This document shows positions 43,990 to 53,661 of a DNA stretch of 64,000 nucleotides, piece after piece; position 1 is the stretch's first letter, and each line of letters begins with the position of its first letter. The translations under genes and the position numbers were made by a program. The DNA is from Parasulfuritortus sp037439465 (GTDB lineage: Bacteria; Pseudomonadota; Gammaproteobacteria; Burkholderiales; Thiobacillaceae), in the NCBI GenBank assembly GCA_037439465.1, contig JBBIVX010000017.1:1-64000 (forward strand). The letters run 5' to 3'. The notes below the pieces were generated by a model. That model saw nothing but the letters and a program-made list of their open reading frames with translations, ran no database searches and had not been told where the DNA came from.

Positions 43990-45240
43990 ATGCAGCTCTT
44001 TACTTGCGGCGTCAATCACCATACCGCCCCCGTCGCCATCCGGGAGCGCGTCGCCTTTCCCGCCGATATCCTGGCGCGGGCGTTGGCCGATGTGACCGGC
44101 AGCAAGGTGGCGCGCGAGGCGGCCATCCTGTCCACCTGCAACCGCACCGAGATCTATTGCAACACCCTGGATCCCGAGGCCGTGGTGGGGTGGATGGCCG
44201 ACTTCCATGGCCTCAAGTCGCAGGATGTACGTCCCTACCTGTACCAGTTGCCGGGCGATCAGGCCGTGAAACACGCCTTCCGCGTCGCCTCCGGCCTGGA
44301 TTCCATGGTGCTTGGCGAGACCCAGATACTCGGGCAGATGAAGCAGGCGGTGGAAAAGGCGCAGGATGCCGGCACCTTGGGGCTGTTGCTCAACAAGTTG
44401 TTCCAGCGCACCTTCTCGGTGGCCAAGGACGTTCGCACCGCCACCGAGATCGGCGCCAATACGGTGTCCATGTCGGCGGCGGCGGTCGCTCTGGCGGAGC
44501 GTATCTTCCCGGCCATATCCGACCAGGCCGTTCTGTTCATCGGCGCAGGCGAGATGATCGAGCTGGTGGCCACCCACTTCGCCGCGCGCCAGCCGCGGCG
44601 CCTCATGGTCATCAACCGCACCATCGAGCGGGCCCGCGAACTCGCCACCAAGTTCGGCGGCGAAGCGGCGGCCCTGTCCAGTCTGTCGGAGTTGCTGCCC
44701 GAGTTCGATATCGTCGTCACCTCCACCGCCAGCCCACTTCCCATCGTTGGCCTGGGCATGGTCGAGCGGGCGCTGAAGGCGCGCAAGCGCCGCCCCATGT
44801 TCATGGTGGATTTGGCGGTGCCGCGCGATGTCGAGTCCGAGGTCGGCGAACTCAGCGACGTCTATCTCTATAGCGTGGACGACCTCGGCGAGGTGGTGCG
44901 TGCCGGCCATGATGCCCGCAATGCCAAGGTGGAACAGGCGGAGGCCATCGTCGCCGCCAGCGTCAACGAATTCATGCACTGGCTGGAGGGGCGCAAGGCG
45001 GTGCCAACACTGCTGGCCCTGCGCGCCCACGCCGAACGTTTGCGCCGGCACGAAATGGAAAAGGCGCACAAGCGGCTGGCCAAGGGTGATGACCCGCAGG
45101 CCGTGCTGGAGGCCATGAGCCTCGGCCTGATGAACAAGCTGCTGCATGAACCCAGCCACGCACTCAATCAGACCGCCGGCGGCGAGCGGGACGAATTGCA
45201 GCAACTGATTGCGCGCCTTTACAACCTGCATGATCAGTGA
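43990..45240 (+). CDS. hemA: glutamyl-tRNA reductase
   Basis: NADPH-dependent reduction of glutamyl-tRNA to glutamate-1-semialdehyde, the first step of C5-pathway tetrapyrrole synthesis. The 416 residues have the catalytic Cys50 in STCNRTEIY, the segment FRVASGLDSMVLGETQILGQMKQA, and the NADPH-binding FIGAGEM. A TACAAT at 43952-43957 is a possible -10 without a clear -35. It is followed 42 bases later by prfA, a common pairing. Confidence 0.98.
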   Translation: MQLFTCGVNHHTAPVAIRERVAFPADILARALADVTGSKVAREAAILSTCNRTEIYCNTLDPEAVVGWMADFHGLKSQDVRPYLYQLPGDQAVKHAFRVASGLDSMVLGETQILGQMKQAVEKAQDAGTLGLLLNKLFQRTFSVAKDVRTATEIGANTVSMSAAAVALAERIFPAISDQAVLFIGAGEMIELVATHFAARQPRRLMVINRTIERARELATKFGGEAAALSSLSELLPEFDIVVTSTASPLPIVGLGMVERALKARKRRPMFMVDLAVPRDVESEVGELSDVYLYSVDDLGEVVRAGHDARNAKVEQAEAIVAASVNEFMHWLEGRKAVPTLLALRAHAERLRRHEMEKAHKRLAKGDDPQAVLEAMSLGLMNKLLHEPSHALNQTAGGERDELQQLIARLYNLHDQ

Positions 45241-45282
45241 GGCGCGCGCGGCGGGGCGGCGTGCCGCTCTCCACGTGCCGAT

Positions 45283-46365
45283 ATGAACCCTTCACTGCGC
45301 GTCAAGCTCGACCGGCTCGATGCCCGGCTCGCCGAACTTGACCGGTTGCTCGCTGCCGAAGACGCCACCTCCGATCTGGCCCGCTTCCGCAAGTTCAATC
45401 GCGAACATGCCGAGATCGAGCCGGTGGTGGGCCTCTACCGTGCCTATCGCCAGACCGAGGCCGACCTGGCGACTGCGGCGGACATGCTGGCCGATACGGA
45501 TCTCAAGGAACTGGCGGACCAGGAACTGGCCGTGGGTGAGGCCCGCCGCGCTGAACTGGAGCGGGCGCTGCAACTCCTGCTGCTGCCGCGCGACCCCAAT
45601 GATGCGCGCAACCTGTTCCTGGAGATCCGCGCCGGCACCGGCGGCAACGAATCGGCACTGTTCGCCGGCGATCTGCTGCGCATGTACAGCCGCTACGCCG
45701 AGCGGCAAGGCTGGCGGCTGGAGTTATTGTCGGCGAACGAGGGCGAGGTGGGGGGGTACAGGGAAGTGATCTGCCGCATAGTCGGCGCCGGCGCCTATTC
45801 GAAACTGAAATTCGAGTCGGGCGGTCACCGTGTCCAGCGGGTGCCGGAGACCGAGGCCCAGGGGCGCATCCACACCTCCACCTGCACTGTGGCGGTGCTG
45901 CCGGAGGCGGACGAGCTGGAGGCCGTCGCCATCAACCCGGCCGACCTCAAGATCGATACCTACCGGGCCTCGGGCGCCGGTGGCCAGCACATCAACAAGA
46001 CCGACAGCGCGGTGCGCATCACCCATCTGCCGACCGGTCTGGTGGTCGAATGTCAGGACGACCGCTCGCAACACCGCAACAAGGCCCAGGCACTATCGGT
46101 GCTGGCGGCCAGACTGAAGGCGCGGCAGGAGAGTGAAGCCCGCGCGCAGGAGGCCTCGGCCCGTAAATCACTGGTCGGCAGCGGCGAGCGCTCCGATCGC
46201 ATCCGCACCTACAATTTCCCCCAGGGGCGGGTCACCGACCATCGCCTCAATCTGACGCTCTACAAGATCGACGCCATCATGGACGGTGACCTTGACGAAA
46301 TCGTCGCCGCCCTGACCGCGGAGTATCAGGCCGAGCAACTGGCGGCGCTGGCCGGCGAAGGCTGA
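45283..46365 (+). CDS. prfA: peptide chain release factor 1
   Basis: Terminates translation at UAA and UAG. The 360 residues match the family. The codon-recognition region reads HRVQRVPETEAQGRIHTSTCTV (PET at the PxT position), and the GGQ loop is in GAGGQHINKTDSAVRITHLPTG. Its Gln is the substrate of PrmC, encoded 3.7 kb downstream; in many relatives prmC follows directly, but here three other genes intervene. Confidence 0.98.
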   Translation: MNPSLRVKLDRLDARLAELDRLLAAEDATSDLARFRKFNREHAEIEPVVGLYRAYRQTEADLATAADMLADTDLKELADQELAVGEARRAELERALQLLLLPRDPNDARNLFLEIRAGTGGNESALFAGDLLRMYSRYAERQGWRLELLSANEGEVGGYREVICRIVGAGAYSKLKFESGGHRVQRVPETEAQGRIHTSTCTVAVLPEADELEAVAINPADLKIDTYRASGAGGQHINKTDSAVRITHLPTGLVVECQDDRSQHRNKAQALSVLAARLKARQESEARAQEASARKSLVGSGERSDRIRTYNFPQGRVTDHRLNLTLYKIDAIMDGDLDEIVAALTAEYQAEQLAALAGEG

Positions 46366-46375
46366 TGCGGCCATC

Positions 46376-47149
46376 TCAGCGCCGCACCACAGAATAACCC
46401 GCCGGGATGTCGAAGGCCGCGTCCGCGAGCGCGGAGGTCGAGATCGATTCGTAGACCAGGCCGGTGTGCGTGGCCATGCGCCGGGCCAGCTCGGCCATGG
46501 GGCCCGTGCCTTCATAATCGAGCCGGATCTCGGCGGCGCACACCATGCCTTGGCCCAGGACCCGGCGCAGAGCCTCATTGAGCCCCTGAATCTGCGTGGC
46601 GGCCGCGGTCTGGCCTGGCGTGGCGGCGCCGATGAAAAAATCATCGGCCTGCACCGCCTTGACGAATGGCGCCAGCTCCTTGCGTTGTCTGGCCTTGCGT
46701 TCCAGCCAGACCTGGCCGGCGAGCCGCAGCTTCACTTTCTCCTGCCCCAGTTCGGCGGGCAGAAAGGCGCTCAAAGTGTGCTCCTCGCAGTTCCAGTCCT
46801 GCAGCGCGTGTCGCCGGCCGGTGGGGGCGAGGGCCAGAGTGAGGTCTTTGATGGCCAATCTATTGGCAGTTGCGGCGTTGCCCAGGGCATGAATCTCGGC
46901 CTGGTGGAGGGTGTGGTCCAGCACCGTGATTTCCTTTTCGCCCAAGTCGTAGAGGTAGCTGTAAGCGTGCCCCCGGTCGATGCGATCGCGGCGCAGCCGG
47001 TTCTTTTTCACAAACAGGGTCTCCCTGCTCGTATTGGTGAGGTTCATGGCCGTAAGAGTGCTGTGGCCGGCCAGGGTGAAATCGGCTTCTGCCCCGGTGG
47101 CGGCGCCAAGCATGGCGGTGAACAACAGCACCGGGACGGCGTTGGTCAT
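46376..47149 (-). CDS. secreted LolA-like/DUF4412-like protein
   Basis: A 257-residue protein with a signal peptide (MTNAVPVLLFTAMLGAATGAEA). The mature part predicts as beta-rich, with the pattern YDLGEKEITVLDHTLHQAEIHALG seen in LolA-like and DUF4412 proteins. Its ATG overlaps the MMPL transporter stop (ATGA). RND exporters of the MMPL type are often encoded beside LolA-like lipoprotein carriers, so a shared lipid or lipoprotein transport role is likely but inferred. Convergent with prfA, 10 bases apart. An upstream ATG at 47158 is possible. Confidence 0.7.
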   Translation of the reverse strand: MTNAVPVLLFTAMLGAATGAEADFTLAGHSTLTAMNLTNTSRETLFVKKNRLRRDRIDRGHAYSYLYDLGEKEITVLDHTLHQAEIHALGNAATANRLAIKDLTLALAPTGRRHALQDWNCEEHTLSAFLPAELGQEKVKLRLAGQVWLERKARQRKELAPFVKAVQADDFFIGAATPGQTAAATQIQGLNEALRRVLGQGMVCAAEIRLDYEGTGPMAELARRMATHTGLVYESISTSALADAAFDIPAGYSVVRR

Positions 47150-49407
47150 GAATGGCATGGATGCTCTTTATGTTCGGATACGTTGAATCGCTTGTACAGG
47201 CGCCGCAGCGGCCGCGGTGCCCACCAGATGCGGTGGCCCATCAGGCGCAGCGAGGCGGGAACCAGCAGCATCCGTACCAGGGTGGCGTCGACGATCACCG
47301 AAAACAGCAGGCCGACGCCCATGGCTTTCATGAACACCACCTCGCCCATGGCGAAGGTACCGAGAACCACACCGATCAGCAAGGCGGCGCTGGTGATGAT
47401 GGGGCCGCTCTTCTGCATGCCGGCGGCGATTGCCTGGATGTCGTCTCTGGCCTTGGCGCGCATCTCCTTGACTCGCGCCAGCAGGAAGACCTCATAGTCG
47501 ATGGACAAGCCGAAGGCGCTGGCGAAGATGAGCACCAGCACCGTACCCTCCAGCTTGCCCTGGGGCGTGAATCCCAATAGGCCGGATAGGTTGCCGTCCT
47601 GAAAGACCCAGACCAGGCCGCCGAAGGTGGCCGACAGGGAGAGCAGGTTGGTGAGCACCGCCTTCAGCGGCAGCAGCAGACTGCCGAGCATGAGGAAGAG
47701 TAGCACACCGATGACGGCGACGATGGCGGCGATCACGCGCGGCGTCCACTGTGCCAGGGAATCGACATAATCCAGGTGTTCGGCGGGAAAGCCGCCCACC
47801 TCCATGTCGAGGATGGCGGGTGGCAGCGTCAGGGCGCGGATGCGGCGCACCAGCTCGCGCGCCGCCGGCGTGGCGGGATCGGCGGTATAGCGCACGAACA
47901 GCACGGTATGATCGCCACGGGCGAACTGGGCCAGGGCGCCGCTGGCCAGCGGGAAGGCTTCGGGATATCGGTAAAGCAGGTGGTAGTCGGCCAGGGTGAG
48001 TGAATCCTCCAGGCAGGTCAGTCCCTCCACCCGGCTGACACCCGGCAGGGCCCGCAACTGTTGCGTCAAGGCGTAGAGGGCGGTGAGTCCCGCCTCGCCA
48101 TGGGCGGCGCCCTGGGTACGCAAGGTCAACACCAGGGGGCTGAGTTCGGTATGGGGAAAGGCGCGCTCCAGGGTCTCCTGCACCTGCCGGCTCTCGGCGC
48201 TGGCCGGCAGCGACTTGCTGTCCGCCGGACCGATCTCCATGTGCCGCAGCGGCAGCCCCATCAACCCAAGCAGCAGCAGAGCGCCCAACAACACCAGGCG
48301 GGCATGGCGCATGACGAAATGGCTGAAGCCATTCCAGGCGCCGCTGCCGCCCTGGCTGGCCTGCCGGCGGGTCAGCGTCGGCAGGGCGAAGCGGTTGAGG
48401 TTCGGCCCCAGCAGGGTGAGCAGGGGAGGTAACAGCAGGATAGAGCTGACCATGGCGGCGGCCACCGAGATGCCACCTGCCAGCCCCATGTTCTGGAAGA
48501 AACGCTGCGGGAACAGGGTCAGGCAGAAGAGGCTGGCGGCCACGGTGAGGCCGCTGAAGGCCACAGTCCGTCCAGCCGTCGCCAGTGTGATGCAGAGGGT
48601 TTGCGCCGCCGCGTGGCCGCGCGCCTGCTCCTCGCGGAAACGGGAGACGATGAACAGGCCATAGTCGATGGCCAGTCCGAGCCCGAGCATGGACACCACA
48701 TTGGCGGCATAGACGGTGACCTCCATCCACAAGGTGCAGAATTTCAACAGCGCCGCGCTGACCACCACTGTGACACCACCGACGACGAGCGGCAGGGCGG
48801 CCGCCAGCGGCGAGCCGAATACCCATAGGAGCAACACCGCCAGCAGTCCGAAACTGATCCACTCGGCCCGGCGCACATCCCGCTCCAGTTGCTGGCGCGC
48901 ATCCACGTAGGTCGCCAGTTCGCCGCCGGTCTGGATCATCAGGCGGTCGCTGACGAGGTATCGTCGCAGGTGCTGATAGGCGCCGATGCCCTCGTCGTTA
49001 CCGCGCTGCAGGCGCACCAGCGCATAGGTCATGTCGCCCTGGCTGGAGACCATCGTGCGCTCGGCTGAGGAGAAATAACTCTCCACTCCCAACACACCCG
49101 GACTGCGGCCAACGGCCTCAAGCACCGTCTCGACGGCCTGGCGATAGGCCGGGTCGGCGACCTTTCCGGCATCGCCGGGGCGCGGCCGGAACAGCAGGAT
49201 CAGCGGCGTTTCGTCGCGCCCCAGTTGCCTCTGCAGCTGGCGGCGGGCGTTGGCCGAGCCGCTCTCCGGTACATCCCAGCCCGGTGCCAGAGACAGGTGT
49301 CGGATGACGTCGGCGCCATACGCGGCGGCCAGAGCCAGCAGCAGGCCGGCGGCGAGCAGGAACAACCAGGGGGAACGATGGGTCTGTCGGCCCAGGGACC
49401 AGAACAT
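47146..49407 (-). CDS. MMPL/RND-superfamily exporter
   Basis: Inner-membrane proton-driven exporter of the MMPL (COG1033-like) type. The 753 residues form two halves, each a single helix, a periplasmic domain and five clustered helices. The characteristic membrane motifs GLAIDYGLFIVSRFREEQARG and GLSIDYEVFLLARVKEMRAKA occur in equivalent positions. Homologues move lipids, hopanoids or pigments. The substrate here is unknown; the downstream LolA-like gene suggests transport of a lipid or lipoprotein toward the outer membrane. Confidence 0.9.
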   Translation of the reverse strand: MFWSLGRQTHRSPWLFLLAAGLLLALAAAYGADVIRHLSLAPGWDVPESGSANARRQLQRQLGRDETPLILLFRPRPGDAGKVADPAYRQAVETVLEAVGRSPGVLGVESYFSSAERTMVSSQGDMTYALVRLQRGNDEGIGAYQHLRRYLVSDRLMIQTGGELATYVDARQQLERDVRRAEWISFGLLAVLLLWVFGSPLAAALPLVVGGVTVVVSAALLKFCTLWMEVTVYAANVVSMLGLGLAIDYGLFIVSRFREEQARGHAAAQTLCITLATAGRTVAFSGLTVAASLFCLTLFPQRFFQNMGLAGGISVAAAMVSSILLLPPLLTLLGPNLNRFALPTLTRRQASQGGSGAWNGFSHFVMRHARLVLLGALLLLGLMGLPLRHMEIGPADSKSLPASAESRQVQETLERAFPHTELSPLVLTLRTQGAAHGEAGLTALYALTQQLRALPGVSRVEGLTCLEDSLTLADYHLLYRYPEAFPLASGALAQFARGDHTVLFVRYTADPATPAARELVRRIRALTLPPAILDMEVGGFPAEHLDYVDSLAQWTPRVIAAIVAVIGVLLFLMLGSLLLPLKAVLTNLLSLSATFGGLVWVFQDGNLSGLLGFTPQGKLEGTVLVLIFASAFGLSIDYEVFLLARVKEMRAKARDDIQAIAAGMQKSGPIITSAALLIGVVLGTFAMGEVVFMKAMGVGLLFSVIVDATLVRMLLVPASLRLMGHRIWWAPRPLRRLYKRFNVSEHKEHPCHS

Positions 49408-49558
49408 GGGGATATGACTGTCGTTATGAATGACTCGGCAGCCATGATAACCGCCCTGAGCGAAGGCGCGCGCGCTAAGCGTCCGCGAAAACGGCCGTGC
49501 TATGCTTTATGCTTGTTGCCTGCGGGCTGGTCCGCAGCCTAACTTGAGAGGTGTGACG

Positions 49559-50032
49559 ATGCCTATGATGAGTCGCGGCGGTTTGGTCGCCTGTCTTCTG
49601 CTGGCTGGCAGCGTCCTGGCCGCTTCGGCGCCCGCCGCCAACGGCGAAGCGGCGCCCACTGCCCCCGAGGCCGCCAACGCACCGCCGGCGCCGCTCCCCC
49701 CCGAGGTCAGCCTGGCCAACATGATCAGCGCCATGAACCGCTTCCTCAGCGAGGAGGACATGCGCCTCATCTACAATTACCTGTGGGACTCCAGCCTGGC
49801 CGCGCTGAAGGGCGGGGAGGCGGTGGACCTGCCCCCTGACGTAGCCTTCAAGCTGCAAGTGCTGATGCAGCGTATCCGCAAGGAGGGCGGCTATTATCTT
49901 GAAGGACTGGCCCGCAAGATGGAAGCCGATCTGGCCCGTGCCTGGCGCGAGCGCATGACGCCGGCGCCGCCGGTCCCCTACTCCTTGCCGCCCGCGGCCC
50001 CCTATCCGCCGCCGGTCCAGTCCTGGCGCTGA
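49559..50032 (+). CDS. small secreted proline-rich protein of unknown function
   Basis: A 157-residue protein with a signal peptide (MPMMSRGGLVACLLLAGSVLAASAPA), an Ala/Pro-rich linker to about residue 50 and a helical core (LANMISAMNRFLSEEDMRLIYNYLWDSSLAAL...). The tail is proline-rich, PPVPYSLPPAAPYPPP. GAGAGG precedes the start at 49559. It lies divergent from the MMPL gene and 25 bases before prmC, so it may share a transcript with prmC. I do not recognise the family. Confidence 0.75.
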   Translation: MPMMSRGGLVACLLLAGSVLAASAPAANGEAAPTAPEAANAPPAPLPPEVSLANMISAMNRFLSEEDMRLIYNYLWDSSLAALKGGEAVDLPPDVAFKLQVLMQRIRKEGGYYLEGLARKMEADLARAWRERMTPAPPVPYSLPPAAPYPPPVQSWR

Positions 50033-50057
50033 GGGGCCGGCGGCGGGGAGGCCGCGT

Positions 50058-50906
50058 ATGCGACTGAACGATTTTCTGGCCAAGGCCGAGGCCCGGCTTG
50101 CGGCCAGCCTGGCGGCGGACGTCGATGTCCGGCTGGAGGCGCGGGTGCTGGCCAGGCATGGCCTGGGCGTGACGCGGGCCTGGCTGGTGGCGCACGGCGG
50201 CGACACGCTTGAGCCCGGTGAGGCCGCCCGGCTTGATGCCATGGTCAGGCGCCGGGCCAGCGGTGAGCCGGTGGCCTATATCCTCGGCGAGCGAGAATTC
50301 TATGGGCGGTCATTCCGGGTCGATCCCGCTACCCTGATCCCCCGTCCGGAAACCGAGCACCTGATCGATGCCGCCCTCGCCCGTCTGCCCGGCGGCCGGC
50401 CGGCGCAAGTGCTGGATCTTGGCACCGGCAGCGGTTGCGTTGCCATCACCCTCAAGCTGGAGCGGCCAGAACTGACCCTTGCCGCAGTCGATATCAGCGC
50501 TGCCGCCCTGGCGGTCGCGCGCGCCAACGGACAACGCCTGGCGGCGGCGGTAGAGTGGCTGGAGGGTGACCTCTTCGCGCCCCTGCAGGGCCGCCTCTTC
50601 GACCTGATCGTCAGCAACCCGCCCTACGTCGCCGCGGCCGACCGGCATCTTGGCCAAGGCGATTGCCGCTTCGAACCGGCCAGCGCGCTGCGCGCCGGCG
50701 CGGACGGTCTGGACGTCATTCGCCGCCTCATAAGGCATAGCCCCGCCTACCTCGAAGCTGGCGGCTGGCTGTTGCTGGAGCATGGTTGGGATCAGGGTGA
50801 AGCGGTCGGCCGCCTGCTGGCCGAGGCTGGCTTCAGTGAGGTTTTCATGGCGCGCGACCTGGCCGGGCAGCCCAGGGTCGGCGGCGGCCGCAGAGCGCGC
50901 CATTAG
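50058..50906 (+). CDS. prmC: peptide chain release factor N5-glutamine methyltransferase
   Basis: Methylates the GGQ glutamine of release factors. The 282 residues have an N-terminal helical domain, the segment EFYGRSFRVDPATLIPRPETEHLID, the SAM motif VLDLGTGSGCVAITL and the NPPY motif (SNPPYVAA). It overlaps the convergent tonB-like gene by 4 bases at the stop codons. Confidence 0.97.
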   Translation: MRLNDFLAKAEARLAASLAADVDVRLEARVLARHGLGVTRAWLVAHGGDTLEPGEAARLDAMVRRRASGEPVAYILGEREFYGRSFRVDPATLIPRPETEHLIDAALARLPGGRPAQVLDLGTGSGCVAITLKLERPELTLAAVDISAAALAVARANGQRLAAAVEWLEGDLFAPLQGRLFDLIVSNPPYVAAADRHLGQGDCRFEPASALRAGADGLDVIRRLIRHSPAYLEAGGWLLLEHGWDQGEAVGRLLAEAGFSEVFMARDLAGQPRVGGGRRARH

Positions 50907-51844
50907 CGGCTGGTGATCTGGTCGCTGCGGGTGAACTGCCAGGCCCGGGTGATGCCCAGTATGTCGATCTTGCTGCGCATCTCGGCCGGAAAAGGCGAGA
51001 AAGGCGCCGCCATTTCTACGATCTTGACGGCGGCGGTGTCGAGTACCTTGGAACCCGACGACTTGTCGATCTGGACCGCTTCCAGGGTACCGTCGGCCTT
51101 GATGTTCACCGTCAGTACCAGTGAGCCGTAGATGTGGCTGCGTTTGGCGGCCTCGGGATAATTCAGGTTGCCTATCCGTTCCACCTTGATGCGCCAGTCC
51201 TCCACGTAGCGGGCATAGCTGAACTCCTGGGCGCGAGTGCCGACGAAGGCTCGCCGCGGCCGTTTCTGGTAGGTGTCCATATCCTTGTCAATGCGTGCCT
51301 GCAGCCGGGCCATTTCCAGGCTGGCGGCGGCCAGGTCGACCGGGGCGGGTGTTGCCGCCGGCGGGCGGACATCATCGGGCGTCGCCCTGGTCTCCTGCGG
51401 CAGCGCGTAATCGGCGCTGGCCTGTGCCAGCATCCGTTTGGCGCGCGTTTCCGCAGCCTTGAGGCGGGCCTGCTGGGCCTCGGCTGAGAGTGGGCTGTCC
51501 TGCGCGCTGGCAGGCAGCGGGCTTTTCGCCTGTCGCTCTTCCGCCACGTCGCCGCCACCGTCCAGATTCTGCTGCGCCAGCACCTCCGGGTGCAGGGGCG
51601 CCGTCCGGCTGCGGGCGTTGACCAGCACCACCTCCAGCGCCTGCATGTTCTGAAACAGGGCGGGGTTGGCGGCCTTGAAGGTGAGGCCGAAGATACAGAT
51701 CAGATGAACGATGACCGAGGCGACGACGGCCTTCTGGAAGCGGTCATCGAGTTCCGCCGAGGTCAGGGGCACGTAAGGCGCCGCCTTGCCGAAGAGGAAA
51801 GTCGCGCGCTTCAGACGCTCGGGGTATGGGCGAGGTAACGGCAT
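50903..51844 (-). CDS. TonB-family energy-transducing protein
   Basis: Inner-membrane protein that passes proton-motive force to outer-membrane receptors. The 313 residues have a cytoplasmic N-terminus, one membrane helix (about 38-58), and a long linker poor in the usual Pro-Glu/Pro-Lys repeats. The TonB C-terminal fold is GNLNYPEAAKRSHIYGSLVLTVNIKADGTLEAVQIDKSSGSKVLDTAAVKIVEMAAPFSPFP. No exbB or exbD is adjacent. It overlaps the RNase gene by 34 bases and is the last gene of the long minus-strand run. It could serve the receptor at 35.8-38.1 kb. Confidence 0.9.
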   Translation of the reverse strand: MPLPRPYPERLKRATFLFGKAAPYVPLTSAELDDRFQKAVVASVIVHLICIFGLTFKAANPALFQNMQALEVVLVNARSRTAPLHPEVLAQQNLDGGGDVAEERQAKSPLPASAQDSPLSAEAQQARLKAAETRAKRMLAQASADYALPQETRATPDDVRPPAATPAPVDLAAASLEMARLQARIDKDMDTYQKRPRRAFVGTRAQEFSYARYVEDWRIKVERIGNLNYPEAAKRSHIYGSLVLTVNIKADGTLEAVQIDKSSGSKVLDTAAVKIVEMAAPFSPFPAEMRSKIDILGITRAWQFTRSDQITSR

Positions 51845-53655
51845 GACAGCTCGACATCCAGGAGATCGAAGTCGCCCACGGCCACCCGTAGGCGCTCACC
51901 TGGGTTGAGTGCGGTCGCGCCGCTGACGCGGGTGACGAACGGTAGCCCGTCCAGGCGCACCAGATTCTCCTTAAGCACAGTGGCCCCGATCTCGGCCAGG
52001 CCTTCCTGCATGAGCCAGCGCAGGCACCAGTAGCGCTCCATCTTGCGCTGGAAATCGTTGTAGGCGTCATAGGCCAGTTCGAAGTCGCGCAAGGCGGCGA
52101 ACAGCATCGGGTCATTGCCGGCGTAGGGCGGTTTTTCCCCACGCGCCACCGCCAGTATCTGACGCTGGTTGATCAGGTCGACGTAACGGCGTAACGGCGA
52201 TGTGCTCCAGGCATAGCAGTCCAGACCGAGGCCCTCGTGCGGCGCAGGTTTCAGGGTCATGCGCACCTTGCCGGCGGTTTGCGCCCGGTACATGCCGGCC
52301 GCGTCATGGTCGGCGAGCAGACCACCCCAGCGGCTGTTGGCCAGGATCATCAGCTCGGACACCAGTTTGTCGATAGGGTTGCCGCGCAGCCGCGGCTGGA
52401 TCTGCACCCGGTCATCGGTCACCTTGAACAAATAGTCCAGCCGCTGCCCCTGATCGGCCTTGCCGCGCGCCCCTTCCAGATGGCAGGCAAAGCCCCAGAG
52501 CCATTCCAGTTCGCGGCGAAAAGGGTAGTCGGGCGCGGCCGGGTTGCCGATGCTGGCCTCGTTGAACAGCGGCTCCAGGGTCTCATGGCGCAGGTTGGCG
52601 GCGATATGCACACTGTCGGCCTGGGTGGTCAGAGCGAGGAGACGGTAGTCGGCCGCCACCTCGATATAGAGGGACAGGGCCGGGCAGGATCGATTTTCCG
52701 CCAGGGTATAGTGCGCCACCAGAGACTCGGGCAGCATGGTGATCTTGTCGCCGGGCATGTAGACGGTGGACAGGCGGGTGGCCGCCAACCGGTCCAGGTC
52801 GGAGCCGGGCATGATGCCAAGGGCCGGGGCGGCGATGTGAATGCCGACGCGCACGCCGCCGTCCGGCCGGAAGATCACCGAGAAGGCGTCGTCGATCTCG
52901 GTGGTGGCGGCGTCGTCGATGCTGAAGGCCGGGGCATCGCCGGCCGGCAGTTCTGGTGGTGGCGCCGGCGCCGCCAGATCGGGGAAGCCGGCGCCCTTGG
53001 GAAAGTGTTCGAGGAGAAAGGCCTGCAAGTGAAATTCCCGGCTCGAAGGGATCGCGCCGCACTTGTCGAGCAGGCGCACCGGCGTCAACCCGGTCTCGCC
53101 GCAGGCATCCATCAGTGCCTTGTATTCCAGGCTGTTCTTGTCTGGCCGGTGGGCCAGTTCGAAGACCTTGGCGCGCAAGGCTTCGGGCAACCCGCCGCAT
53201 TTCAACTGGTCGGCCCACTCGGCGCGCAACGCCGCCTCTCGCGCCTTGCGCTCCAGGCTGGCCTTGGCGGCGGCCAGGGCGGCGGCGGGGGCGGCTTTGT
53301 AACGGCCCTTGCCTTTCTTATAGAAATAGATGGGCGCGCCATGCAGGCAGAGCAGCACGGCCCCGGCCTCGGGGCCGCCAGGCGCCTTGCCGTAATATTC
53401 GGCGGCAAGATCGGCGAAACCGAACTCCGCCTCTCCGGCCGCCTCCCACAGGAAATCGGTATCGATCTCGCCTGCCAGGCGGCGGGCGCTGTCCATGGCC
53501 TCGGCCGCTGCCGGCGCGGCAAAGCGCAGCAGCACGTTGGCGGCCTTCACCTTGGTGCGCTTGCCATGCTGCGACTCGATCTGCAGCGAGGCGTCGTGGT
53601 CGGCCAGTATGCTGCCGGCCTTGATGTCGCCATCTTCCTCGTAGAAACAATACAT
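51811..53655 (-). CDS. RNase II/R-family (RNB domain) exoribonuclease
   Basis: 3'-5' hydrolytic exoribonuclease. The 614 residues carry the catalytic acidic cluster FSIDDAATTEIDDAFSV and later WSTSPLRRYVDLINQRQIL. There is a beta-barrel nucleic-acid-binding stretch at the N-terminus and a degenerate S1-like end. It is shorter than RNase R and close to RNase II, with a diverged N-terminus. It lies 6 bases after the esterase gene. Confidence 0.92.
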   Translation of the reverse strand: MYCFYEEDGDIKAGSILADHDASLQIESQHGKRTKVKAANVLLRFAAPAAAEAMDSARRLAGEIDTDFLWEAAGEAEFGFADLAAEYYGKAPGGPEAGAVLLCLHGAPIYFYKKGKGRYKAAPAAALAAAKASLERKAREAALRAEWADQLKCGGLPEALRAKVFELAHRPDKNSLEYKALMDACGETGLTPVRLLDKCGAIPSSREFHLQAFLLEHFPKGAGFPDLAAPAPPPELPAGDAPAFSIDDAATTEIDDAFSVIFRPDGGVRVGIHIAAPALGIMPGSDLDRLAATRLSTVYMPGDKITMLPESLVAHYTLAENRSCPALSLYIEVAADYRLLALTTQADSVHIAANLRHETLEPLFNEASIGNPAAPDYPFRRELEWLWGFACHLEGARGKADQGQRLDYLFKVTDDRVQIQPRLRGNPIDKLVSELMILANSRWGGLLADHDAAGMYRAQTAGKVRMTLKPAPHEGLGLDCYAWSTSPLRRYVDLINQRQILAVARGEKPPYAGNDPMLFAALRDFELAYDAYNDFQRKMERYWCLRWLMQEGLAEIGATVLKENLVRLDGLPFVTRVSGATALNPGERLRVAVGDFDLLDVELSCRYLAHTPSV

Positions 53656-53661
53656 GGCCGT

